Notes: a model not told the origin generated them from the sequence alone. 6,433 nt of DNA from Clostridia bacterium (GCA_017504335.1 JAFVRI010000236.1:1-6433), one strand, 5' to 3'; positions 1-6,256 are shown, counted from the first letter of the stretch. Numbers and translations are program-made.

Positions 1-26
1 ATTTTTTCGGAAGGTGTTGCCCCCTG

Positions 27-124
27 CGTGTCATCTTGAGCGGAGTCCGCCCGAGATTCCACCTTCGCTTTGCTCGGTGCTGCTTCGCAGTTCGACTACG
101 CTACGCTTCGCTCAGAATGACACG
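27..124. repeat. Imperfect terminal-inverted-repeat element (intergenic)
   Basis: The two ends form an inverted repeat. The left arm at 27-45 reads CGTGTCATCTTGAGCGGAG. The reverse complement of 106-124 reads CGTGTCATTCTGAGCGAAG, so 16 of 19 positions match. The interior is rich in CTTCG/TTCG steps. The arrangement, with a TCATTCTGAGCG-like end, resembles short non-coding interspersed repeats (MITE-like) that recur between genes in many bacterial genomes; that family link is from memory and cannot be tested with one copy. No open frame of its own is credible here. It lies downstream of the oxidoreductase gene. Confidence 0.5.
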
Positions 125-146
125 GCGGACGCAGTCGAAACCCGAA

Positions 147-168
147 GGGCGAACGGCAATGCCGTTCG
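147..168. repeat. Short palindrome sharing a motif with the 1633-1684 repeat
   Basis: CGAACGGCAATGCCGTTCG at 150-168 is a perfect inverted repeat with 9-nt arms around a single central base. The 12 bases at 147-158 (GGGCGAACGGCA) match 11 of 12 bases of the minus strand of the second intergenic repeat (GGGCGAACGGTA, 1677-1666). This suggests the two sites belong to the same repeat family. It is too far from the T-tract at 186-189 to be the oxidoreductase terminator itself. Confidence 0.4.
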
Positions 169-183
169 GATCTCGCAGGGAGA

Positions 184-207
184 TGAAAACCTGCTCTGTG
201 GCAGGCT
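184..207 (-). terminator. Weak candidate intrinsic terminator of the oxidoreductase gene
   Basis: Read on the minus strand, about 22 nt after the TAA stop, CCTGC-CACAGA-GCAGG forms a 5-bp hairpin. It extends to 7 bp if a G-U and an A-U pair are counted. It is followed by four T residues (189-186). The stem and T-run are short, so termination may be partial. Confidence 0.35.
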
Positions 208-228
208 CACCAAAGGTGGATTTTTCTG

Positions 229-1491
229 TTATGCAAACGTCACGTCACCGGGGACGATGGCGCCGAGGGCGCGCAGGGCATCCTTCAACTCGGGAAGGGA
301 GATCTCGGTCACCGCCTTGCCGTTCCTTGCCGAGAGCGCGGCGGCAACGCCCGCCACCTGACCGGTTGCCATGCAGGTCGCCTGTACCCGCAGGGCGCTG
401 TTGGCATCGGTATCCGAGGAAAGGCACCGACCTGCCGCAAGGATCCTTGCGGCATGCTTGGGGATCAATGCCCCAAGGGGTACGGTGGGAACCACACCGT
501 CCTCAAGAAAGATCTGCTTGATGCCGAGCGGCTGATGCAGATCGATGGGATAAAAGCCGTGGCAGACCGAATCACGCTCGATCCTTCCCGACAGGTATTC
601 CTCAGCGGTAATTTCATGCTCTCCCACGATCCGTACCGTTTCACGGACCCCGCATTCCGCGCCGAAGCGGGCAACACGGATCGAGTGAAGCCCGTCAAAT
701 TCCGAAAGGCAGGAAAGGATCCGACCGAGGGTGGCTCTTGCCTTCAGCTCCAACTCGGTTTTTCCCTCGGAGGTATGGGCATTGGGGGCATCCACGTGCA
801 TATGGATCCGCTTCTTTCTGACCATACGGGTAATATCTCTGCCCTGAGAATCCTCCTTCCTCAGGGTTCCTTTTTCATAGGCATCCTCCAAGAATTGGGA
901 GAGTGCCTCGTAGTCGATGACATCGGCATCGTAGCCGTCCAGATCATTGATCAGGGTCGCGGGCTGGAGTCGGTCGCTCTGCTTGGTGGGATATCCCGCC
1001 ATACGGATCGCGTCGGCATCTCCCGTAGCATCAATGAGAATCGAGGCAGAGATCTCCTTCAAGCCCTCCTTGGTGGCGATCTGCAGGCGGACGGCATCCT
1101 TTGTCTCGGTCACCGAGGCGACCATGGAATGGAAGAGCAGGGAGACCCCTGCCTCCGCGCACATTTCGTCCAGCACGCAGGTATAGGTAAAGATATCCAA
1201 AAGGATCTGCTGGCGATTGTGATGCTCGCTCTTATAGGGGAAATCGGGCAGGGTGGCGCCGCCTTTTTGGACGCAACGCAGGATGGATTCCCAAGCGGGG
1301 CCGTCGATGATCTGCTTGCCCCATGCGTGGAAGAGACCGGGAAAATTGACCCGACCTGCGGTGGTGGTACCGCCGAGGATGCCGTTCTTTTCGATGAGCA
1401 GGACACGGGCGCCCATACGCGCCGCGGAAATGGCGGCAAAGCACCCCGCGCTTCCTCCGCCGATAACGGCAACGTCAACCGATGGATTCAT
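229..1491 (-). CDS. FAD-dependent oxidoreductase (FAD_oxidored family), substrate unknown
   Basis: A 420-residue soluble flavoprotein with no signal peptide, so it is expected in the cytoplasm. The N-terminus holds a Rossmann dinucleotide-binding motif, IGGGSAG (residues 10-16), with an acidic residue E34 at the end of the second strand to bind the FAD ribose. LGGTTTAG (39-46) follows, a segment typical of this family. ATGDAD (155-160) is the central FAD-contact motif. GVRETVRIVGE (281-291) and YPID (314-317) match the conserved middle of the family. The C-terminal block AAGRCLSSD (352-360) plus SALRVQATCMATGQVAG (365-381) closes the FAD site. Length fits a single-domain member. The start is set by GGAGG at 1502-1498, six bases before the ATG, and by a consensus promoter upstream. 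The family includes oxidoreductases and dehydrogenases of varied substrates; nothing here identifies the substrate. It seems to be a single-gene unit. Confidence 0.92.
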   Translation of the reverse strand: MNPSVDVAVIGGGSAGCFAAISAARMGARVLLIEKNGILGGTTTAGRVNFPGLFHAWGKQIIDGPAWESILRCVQKGGATLPDFPYKSEHHNRQQILLDIFTYTCVLDEMCAEAGVSLLFHSMVASVTETKDAVRLQIATKEGLKEISASILIDATGDADAIRMAGYPTKQSDRLQPATLINDLDGYDADVIDYEALSQFLEDAYEKGTLRKEDSQGRDITRMVRKKRIHMHVDAPNAHTSEGKTELELKARATLGRILSCLSEFDGLHSIRVARFGAECGVRETVRIVGEHEITAEEYLSGRIERDSVCHGFYPIDLHQPLGIKQIFLEDGVVPTVPLGALIPKHAARILAAGRCLSSDTDANSALRVQATCMATGQVAGVAAALSARNGKAVTEISLPELKDALRALGAIVPGDVTFA

Positions 1492-1526
1492 AAGCTACCT
1501 CCGTAAAAGGGAATGGGATTACGTAT

Positions 1527-1555
1527 ATTATATAGCAAAAAAAGGAATATGTCAA
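1527..1555 (-). promoter_or_regulatory. Consensus SigA promoter of the oxidoreductase gene
   Basis: On the minus strand, TTGACA (1555-1550) and TATAAT (1532-1527) are both perfect consensus hexamers with a 17-bp spacer. Transcription should begin near 1520, giving a leader of about 29 nt that carries GGAGG (1502-1498) six bases before the ATG at 1491. No operator-like repeat is obvious within the core promoter, so strong constitutive expression is the simplest reading. Confidence 0.88.
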
Positions 1556-1632
1556 AGCTTTTTTGAAGGATCTCGACGCCTCGTTTGAGTCGTAGGAAAC
1601 ATGGAGCCTCCCTCCAAGCAGGTGATCTCCAA

Positions 1633-1684
1633 CCCGTAGGGGGTCTGCGAATGCCCGCGGGCGAATACCGTTCGCCCCTACGGA
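1633..1684. repeat. Palindromic intergenic repeat element
   Basis: The outer arms CCGTAGGGG (1634-1642) and CCCCTACGG (1675-1683) are a perfect 9-bp inverted repeat. The interior has a second, perfect palindrome, GCCCGCGGGC (1653-1662), flanked by direct copies of GCGAAT (1647-1652 and 1661-1666). Nested palindromes of this kind, with CGTAGGGGCGAA-type ends, are known as dispersed intergenic repeats in Clostridia-like genomes (from memory). It sits between the terminator of the giant gene and the promoter of the oxidoreductase gene and has no coding potential. Confidence 0.55.
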
Positions 1685-1741
1685 ACGATTCAATGCCCAG
1701 CTCTGGGGGAACGTTTGGCTTCGCGGCGACGGCTGACCGAC

Positions 1742-1780
1742 AAAAAGCGGAACCGTCCTTTGGGAGCAGACGGTTCCGCT
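1742..1780 (-). terminator. Strong intrinsic terminator of the giant surface-protein gene
   Basis: On the minus strand, AGCGGAACCGTC (1780-1769) pairs perfectly with GACGGTTCCGCT (1757-1746) across an 11-nt loop, giving a 12-bp GC-rich stem. The T at the 3' end of the stem continues into a run of five T residues (1746-1742). It begins 9 nt after the stop codon at 1792-1790. It should separate this transcript from the oxidoreductase gene further along the same strand. Confidence 0.9.
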
Positions 1781-1789
1781 GAGGGGGCT

Positions 1790-4700
1790 TTATGAACGTG
1801 TTTTCTGATTCTCGCGTTCCTTGGATGTATGGGTGACGATGGCTTCTCCACCGTCCTCCTCGATCTTTTTCTTTGCCGATGCGCTGAAGCCTTGCGCCAG
1901 AACGGTCAGGGCTTTTCCGAGCCGTCCTCTGCCCAGAACCTTGACCGCGCCGATTCCGCGGGGCAGCAGTCTCTTGCGCTTCATGTCATTGAGCGTGACC
2001 GTCTCGCCCTCCTCGAAGTGATCGGACAGGGTATCCAGATTGATCTCGCCCTTGTGCGCTCCCTCATATTCCTCGGGATCCGCAAAGGCGGGGGCTTTGG
2101 CTTCGGGCAACGCATGGATCGGCTCTCTCTCGGGAAGGGCATGGATCGGCTCCTTCTCGGGAAGAGCGGGGATCTCCTCTGCCGCGGGCAGCTCGTGAAC
2201 CGTTTCCGCCGCGGGCAATTCGGGGATCGCTTCTGCCTCGGGCAGCTCGGGAATTTCCTCCGCCTCGGGCAATTCGGGGGTTTCTTCTATGGGCTCCTCG
2301 ACCTCAACCGCCTCGGTCCCCTCCGTTTCTTCGGGTACGGGAGTCGGCTCGGGCTTCGGCCGTTTGGCTCTCTGTTCCATCACCAGGATGGTAGCGATCC
2401 ATCCGCCCAGCAGCACAATGGCGATGCCGAGAATCAGAACGGTCATCCATCCGTTGGCGGGGAAGTAGGGAGGCACCAGTGCCATGGCGGACAGGGGAGC
2501 GGCTGCCTTCCTGCGGCTCTTTCTCAGATAGAGAAATGCCAGCACCGCGATCTCTGCCGCAAGGATCACCGTCATCAGGATGATCACGGGCAGAAGATTG
2601 ATCACGTTGGAGCAGACCACGTAAAACTCCGAGAAGTGGTAGGTATCAAAGGTAACGAGCAAGCCCTCGTGGGTCAGCTCCAGATATTCGGCGCTGCCGT
2701 CCTCGTTCAGGTAGACCACACCGATCACATGCTCCAGCGAGGTTCCCTCGGGGAGAAGCACCGTGACCGAGTAGGAGGTACCGTCCTCCACGGGGGTATA
2801 GGTCACGTCAAAGCCGGCGGTTACGTAGCAATCCTTCAGCAGTCGGTTCAGATCCTTCGGGATGCTGACGCCTTCCCGATCATAGATCCGTTTGTCCTTT
2901 GCCGCCCTCATGATCCGCTCGGCGATCGAGTCGCCCGAATCCTTTCCGATCCGTCCCACGGACAGAAGGCTGTTGCTGGGCAGACCGCCCTCGGCAAAGA
3001 GCTTACCCCAGAAGTGATCGCCCTCGCGGTATTGCTCGGGGGTGTCGGACGCCAGCTGCTTATCGGGGGTATAGACCACCTGCAGACGGATGGCGCGCAT
3101 CTCTTTCACGGCATTTTGCACGTAGTCGATGACCGAGACTCCCTCGGGGAGAGCGGAATAGTCGGTGAGGGTCTGCTTTGCCTGCTCGTAGATCGCCTCC
3201 AATCGCGCCCAATCCTCGGCGCTGTAGCTCTCCTTGTTGGCGAGAAGCTCCCCGTAGGCCTCATCCAATCGGTCGGGGATCTTTTTGATCTCCTCCAGGA
3301 TCTGATCCTTGGTATTCAGGTAATCGTCACGGGAGGAGGTATCGTTCAGGGTCTCATCGGCATTGTTGATGATGCCGTCGATCTTTTCGTACTGCTCGTC
3401 GGAATACTCGTCCTTTTTGTTGGTGACGCTCTCCAGCGCCTTCTCGTATTCCTGCTTGGCACCGTCCTTGTCGATGCCGTCCAATCGGTCGGTATGCGCC
3501 TTCTGCGCTGTGATCAGCCCGTCGGTGTCGGTGGCAGATAGGATCTCCTCCTTGGCAGCCTTAAGGGCATCCTCCACTTGACCGATCAAGACATCCTTTT
3601 CGGCTTGGCTCAGAAAATCGTAGCCGTTGATGGCATCCTTGATCGCCTCTGCCTTTCGCTCAAGGTCGGTCAGAGTCGCCTCGGAGAGGACGTCCTTGAT
3701 CGAGGAGAGGGTATTTTTTTGGGTTCGGTCAATGATGGCGAAGTCGGTGCTTGCGTCAATGGCGCTCTTGGCGGCAGTTCGGAGGGCCTCAAGCTCCTCC
3801 TTGATCTGTGCCTTCTCCGTCTCGGTCAGAGCTTTGGTGGCATCCAGTGCCTCGGTCGCCTTTTCGATCTCCAGGGAGATCTTTTCCGTAGCGGTCATGC
3901 GCTCCAAGGAGAGGCAGGCGGAGTCGGAAAGGATCGAGGGATCCTCTGCGCGCTCCGTGTCGGTGATGTCGGCAATGGCATTCTTGACCGTTTGGTTGAT
4001 GGAGGAGACAAAGCTCTTGCTGTAGTCGCCGTATTCCGCATCCGCGCGGATCTCTTCCTCTACAAAGGTCATCAGATCCTCAATGGCATTTGCCTCATCC
4101 ACGTAGTCGGAGAGGAGCTGCTTGAGAGCGGGAAGGGAGTGAATGTCGGTCTCCTCGGCGGTGATCTTTTCGGGAATGTCTCGGGAAGCCTTTGTCAGTG
4201 TTTGCTTCAGGGGATCCTTGGCATCGGTTGGAATGACACCCGCGAGAATTGCTTCTGCCTCCTCTGCCATGAGGTATTGGTAGGCATCGCCCAGAGCGGA
4301 CAGCTCCTTGCGGAGCTTTTCACGGGCAAGGGCGCTCATGACGCCGTCGGCGGTCGCGTCCATAGCTGCCTCGGCGAGGGGACGGTCCTCGGAGGTGAGA
4401 CTGTTCAGCACAGGATATCCGTCCTTGAAGATCTTGGAGAAGAGAGGCTCGTATGTCTTGAGGTATGCCTCTGCCTCCGCCTCCGCCACAATGTTATCCA
4501 GTGCCAGCTCGGCGCGGGCAATGTCGTCCTCCAGATCGGAGAGACGGGTTGCCGAGGCGATGTCTCCCTTGGCGGTATCGTATGCTTCCTTCAGCTCCTC
4601 CAGGATGGCATCGGGGGTGTCGGTATAGCCGCGGATCTTCTCGACGGCATGGAGATAGCGGTCATACAGCTCTGCCTGCGCCCTTCCGCGGGCGGTTTCC

Positions 4701-6013
4701 AGAGCAAGCTCGTCCTTGGCGGTACAGCCGTTCAGGATCTCCACCGCGGAGAAGACGAGGCTTTCCAGCTTGGTCCTTTCCTCGGAGGGATCGGGATAGC
4801 GCTCGGTGTTTTGCAAGAGGGAGTCAAGCAGGGCACAAAGCTCGTCCTTGGAGCCCGCCTTTGCCATACTCAGATCATGCTGAGCGAACACCGCAAGGAG
4901 CGCGTTGCCGTCTGCCAAGACCTTGGTTTCGTTCGCCTTGTCGTAGATCTCTGCCGCGTCCTCGCGCAGACCGCCTACGTAAGTATAGGTGTACTGATTG
5001 CCGACCGTGTCCTCGCCCTGCATCTCGGTAAGGGCTTCGTCCAAGGAGGACTTCAGGGTGTTGTTGATCTCGGAATTGTGGGTGACCGAGCCGAGAGAAT
5101 CGATCAGCTCACGGGTGGCATCGGTCTGTGCGTATTTCCGACCCGGATGGATGGTTTCGTACACCGCCGAGAAATCGATCAGGGCGGTCGCCTTTCCATA
5201 GAGCTGACGGAAGTTGTATCCATCCTCGCCGTCCGAGAGGACGGTGCCGTTGGCGGTCTCGGCGGAAATGCCCGCTACGTAGGAGGTAGACCGTACGTCG
5301 GTCAGCGCGCGGTCCAGCGCGGCTTGGATGTTGGCTCTCTGTGCCTCGGGAAGAGAAGCGTCGGGAGAGAGCGCCGCGAGCTTTGCCTCATAAATGGCGC
5401 GATAGAGCCAGGTGAAGTAGGTATAGACCTCCTCGGGGGGCTTTTTGTCGTAATCGTAGCAATGTAAGAAGTTGCCGATGATGTCACCCTGCAGGTATCC
5501 GTAATACTCCTCAAGGGTGAGCGTGTCGGTGTACTGATGGAAGGATCCGTTGCGGAAGCCCTCCATGGGAAGGGTCATGGACGCTTCTCGGATGGAATCA
5601 TCGGTGTTTGCGTAGTAGATCCATGCGAGGGTTCCCGCATACAGACCCTGAAGTCCCTTTTCACGCACGTCGGTCTGGACCTGCGCATGGTGCTCGGTGC
5701 TGGCGGGGTTGGTGACCACCGAAAAGATTTCCGAGGTATAGGGGGTAATGGCGCTGACCACGTTGACCTTTATGGAATCGGGGGCGTTCTTTTTGTTGTA
5801 ATGCTCGCTGATTCGGTTGGAGAGGATATTGAATACCTGCTGCGCGTACTGCGCGTCGGTCAGATTTTCCCGATCCACCGCTTCTACGGCATCGATTGTC
5901 GCGCTGAGGGAGTCCCCATCCCCGACTGCCGAGACGGGCAGGGCGGAAAGAGCAAATCCGCCAAGGAGGAAAAGGCATAATATTACGGTCAAGAGACGGG
6001 TGATCTTCTTCAT
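1790..6013 (-). CDS. Giant membrane-anchored surface protein with helical ectodomain and C-terminal uL15-like domain
   Basis: A 1407-residue protein of unknown function. Residues 1-29 are a signal peptide (MKK, hydrophobic core, cleavage likely after VSA). Residues 30-975 are rich in Ala, Glu, Lys and Asp and look almost wholly alpha-helical, with degenerate repeats of about 60 residues at 717-976 that resemble FIVAR-type helical bundles of Gram-positive surface proteins. Residues 976-1136 look beta-rich and end in TFDTYHFSEFYVV, a common closing motif of such surface domains. Membrane segments lie at about 1138-1163 and 1189-1212, followed by a Pro/Glu tail with seven nonapeptide repeats (1244-1306) and a uL15-like domain (1320-1396). 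The start at 6013 is chosen because AGGAG (6024-6020) lies six bases upstream and the signal peptide begins there. An in-frame ATG at 6103 lies inside the promoter and cannot be the start. Only a few scattered Cys; no catalytic motif or LPXTG signal seen. It could be an adhesin, a cell-envelope structural protein or a sensor; none of these is shown. Confidence 0.85.
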   Translation of the reverse strand: MKKITRLLTVILCLFLLGGFALSALPVSAVGDGDSLSATIDAVEAVDRENLTDAQYAQQVFNILSNRISEHYNKKNAPDSIKVNVVSAITPYTSEIFSVVTNPASTEHHAQVQTDVREKGLQGLYAGTLAWIYYANTDDSIREASMTLPMEGFRNGSFHQYTDTLTLEEYYGYLQGDIIGNFLHCYDYDKKPPEEVYTYFTWLYRAIYEAKLAALSPDASLPEAQRANIQAALDRALTDVRSTSYVAGISAETANGTVLSDGEDGYNFRQLYGKATALIDFSAVYETIHPGRKYAQTDATRELIDSLGSVTHNSEINNTLKSSLDEALTEMQGEDTVGNQYTYTYVGGLREDAAEIYDKANETKVLADGNALLAVFAQHDLSMAKAGSKDELCALLDSLLQNTERYPDPSEERTKLESLVFSAVEILNGCTAKDELALETARGRAQAELYDRYLHAVEKIRGYTDTPDAILEELKEAYDTAKGDIASATRLSDLEDDIARAELALDNIVAEAEAEAYLKTYEPLFSKIFKDGYPVLNSLTSEDRPLAEAAMDATADGVMSALAREKLRKELSALGDAYQYLMAEEAEAILAGVIPTDAKDPLKQTLTKASRDIPEKITAEETDIHSLPALKQLLSDYVDEANAIEDLMTFVEEEIRADAEYGDYSKSFVSSINQTVKNAIADITDTERAEDPSILSDSACLSLERMTATEKISLEIEKATEALDATKALTETEKAQIKEELEALRTAAKSAIDASTDFAIIDRTQKNTLSSIKDVLSEATLTDLERKAEAIKDAINGYDFLSQAEKDVLIGQVEDALKAAKEEILSATDTDGLITAQKAHTDRLDGIDKDGAKQEYEKALESVTNKKDEYSDEQYEKIDGIINNADETLNDTSSRDDYLNTKDQILEEIKKIPDRLDEAYGELLANKESYSAEDWARLEAIYEQAKQTLTDYSALPEGVSVIDYVQNAVKEMRAIRLQVVYTPDKQLASDTPEQYREGDHFWGKLFAEGGLPSNSLLSVGRIGKDSGDSIAERIMRAAKDKRIYDREGVSIPKDLNRLLKDCYVTAGFDVTYTPVEDGTSYSVTVLLPEGTSLEHVIGVVYLNEDGSAEYLELTHEGLLVTFDTYHFSEFYVVCSNVINLLPVIILMTVILAAEIAVLAFLYLRKSRRKAAAPLSAMALVPPYFPANGWMTVLILGIAIVLLGGWIATILVMEQRAKRPKPEPTPVPEETEGTEAVEVEEPIEETPELPEAEEIPELPEAEAIPELPAAETVHELPAAEEIPALPEKEPIHALPEREPIHALPEAKAPAFADPEEYEGAHKGEINLDTLSDHFEEGETVTLNDMKRKRLLPRGIGAVKVLGRGRLGKALTVLAQGFSASAKKKIEEDGGEAIVTHTSKERENQKTRS
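1826..2056 (-). other. uL15 (ribosomal protein L15)-like C-terminal domain within the giant protein
   Basis: Residues 1320-1396 read like the C-terminal half of bacterial ribosomal protein uL15. The pattern is INLDTLSDHFEEGETVT, then a K/R-rich stretch, then VKVLGRGRLGKALTV, then GFSASAKKKIEEDGGEA. From memory, bacillar uL15 has the same order: VNLDKL, an acidic EG.EVTPE turn, VKILGNGKL.KKLTVKA, FSASAKE and EAAGG. The Gly-rich rRNA-binding N-terminal half of true uL15 is absent. A stand-alone uL15 should be encoded in the ribosomal protein cluster elsewhere, so this is probably a co-opted domain. Automated tools may label the whole protein a ribosomal protein, which would mislead. Confidence 0.8.
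2096..2284 (-). repeat. Seven tandem 27-bp units encoding a Pro/Glu nonapeptide repeat
   Basis: Residues 1244-1306 of the giant protein are seven consecutive nine-residue units with pattern x-[TIV]-[PH]-[EA]-L-P-[EA]-x-[EK]. Examples are EIPELPEAE, AIPELPAAE, TVHELPAAE and PIHALPERE. The Leu-Pro pair recurs at residues 1248, 1257, 1266, 1275, 1284, 1293 and 1302, an exact period of nine with no gaps. The tract links the second membrane segment to the uL15-like domain. Such Pro-rich charged tracts are usually extended spacers. Tandem units of this kind can change number by slippage or recombination. Confidence 0.88.
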
Positions 6014-6040
6014 AAGGCTCTCCTTTTTGAATATAGGAAT

Positions 6041-6075
6041 CGAAAAACGGGCAGGCGAGGGCTTGTCCGTTTTCG
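6041..6075 (-). promoter_or_regulatory. Stem-loop in the 5' leader of the giant gene (possible)
   Basis: On the minus strand, CGAAAACGG (6075-6067) can pair with CCGTTTTTCG (6050-6041), a 9-bp stem with one bulged base and a 16-nt loop. It would occupy about half of the predicted 74-nt leader, upstream of the ribosome binding site at 6024-6020. Whether it regulates anything is unknown; the T-run lies within the right arm, so it is not a standard terminator. Confidence 0.35.
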
Positions 6076-6093
6076 GGGAAATTCTATAAAAAT

Positions 6094-6122
6094 ATTTTAT
6101 CATTTTTTTGCCGATTCGTCAA
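6094..6122 (-). promoter_or_regulatory. SigA promoter of the giant surface-protein gene
   Basis: On the minus strand, TTGACG (6122-6117) and TAAAAT (6099-6094) each match consensus at five of six bases. The spacer is 17 bp, and a TGA triplet directly before the -10 gives an extended -10 element. Transcription should start near 6087, leaving a leader of about 74 nt before the ATG at 6013. The spacer contains the alternative in-frame ATG at 6103-6101, which would therefore not be transcribed from this promoter. Confidence 0.8.
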
Positions 6123-6198
6123 GGAAAAATGCCAAAAAACAGGCCTCTTTCCAAAATTATTTTTCATTCCGAGGGGGATTTGTTCGAAGGAGATCGGA

Positions 6199-6249
6199 AC
6201 GGGTCGCAACCCCCCGTATTTTTTGAGCGACATTCGGAAAAAAACGGGG
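6199..6249 (+). other. Overlapping inverted repeats upstream of the ACT-protein promoter
   Basis: On the plus strand, ACGGG (6199-6203) and CCCGT (6213-6217) can form a 5-bp hairpin followed after one base by six T residues (6219-6224), which looks like a weak terminator. The same CCCGT and T-run can instead pair with a downstream stretch: CCCCGT-A-TTTTTT (6212-6224) against AAAAAA-ACGGGG (6238-6249), a 12-bp stem with one bulged A. The two structures exclude each other. The site ends seven bases before the -35 box of the ACT gene, so it could equally be a protein-binding site on DNA or have no function. Confidence 0.3.
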
Positions 6250-6256
6250 CAAACCC

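Noticed and set aside
36..521. Plus-strand open frames at the left edge (14-361 and 36-521)
   Set aside because: They run through the inverted-repeat element into the antisense of the oxidoreductase gene. No convincing ribosome binding site and no recognisable protein.
454..1506. 350-codon open frame on the plus strand opposite the oxidoreductase
   Set aside because: It is in register with the oxidoreductase codons, and the minus strand carries the full set of FAD motifs.
1696..1707. CCCAG-CT-CTGGG inverted repeat
   Set aside because: The loop would be two bases, too small for a stable hairpin, and no T-run follows.
1585..1782. Short plus-strand open frame over the palindromic repeat and terminator
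   Set aside because: Its body is the repeat element and the terminator hairpin; there is no ribosome binding site or protein-like composition.
1829..3541. 570-codon open frame on the plus strand opposite the giant gene
   Set aside because: It is in exact codon register with the minus-strand gene, so it is open only because that gene lacks TTA, CTA and TCA codons here. Its translation is a Gly/Leu/Arg-rich mirror sequence with no family motif.
3578..5467. 629-codon open frame on the plus strand opposite the giant gene
   Set aside because: Same register effect as above. The minus-strand reading has a signal peptide, promoter, ribosome binding site and terminator; this one has none.
5537..5980. 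147-codon plus-strand open frame near the start of the giant gene
   Set aside because: It overlaps the well-supported signal peptide and N-terminal domain coding on the other strand and has no motif or promoter.
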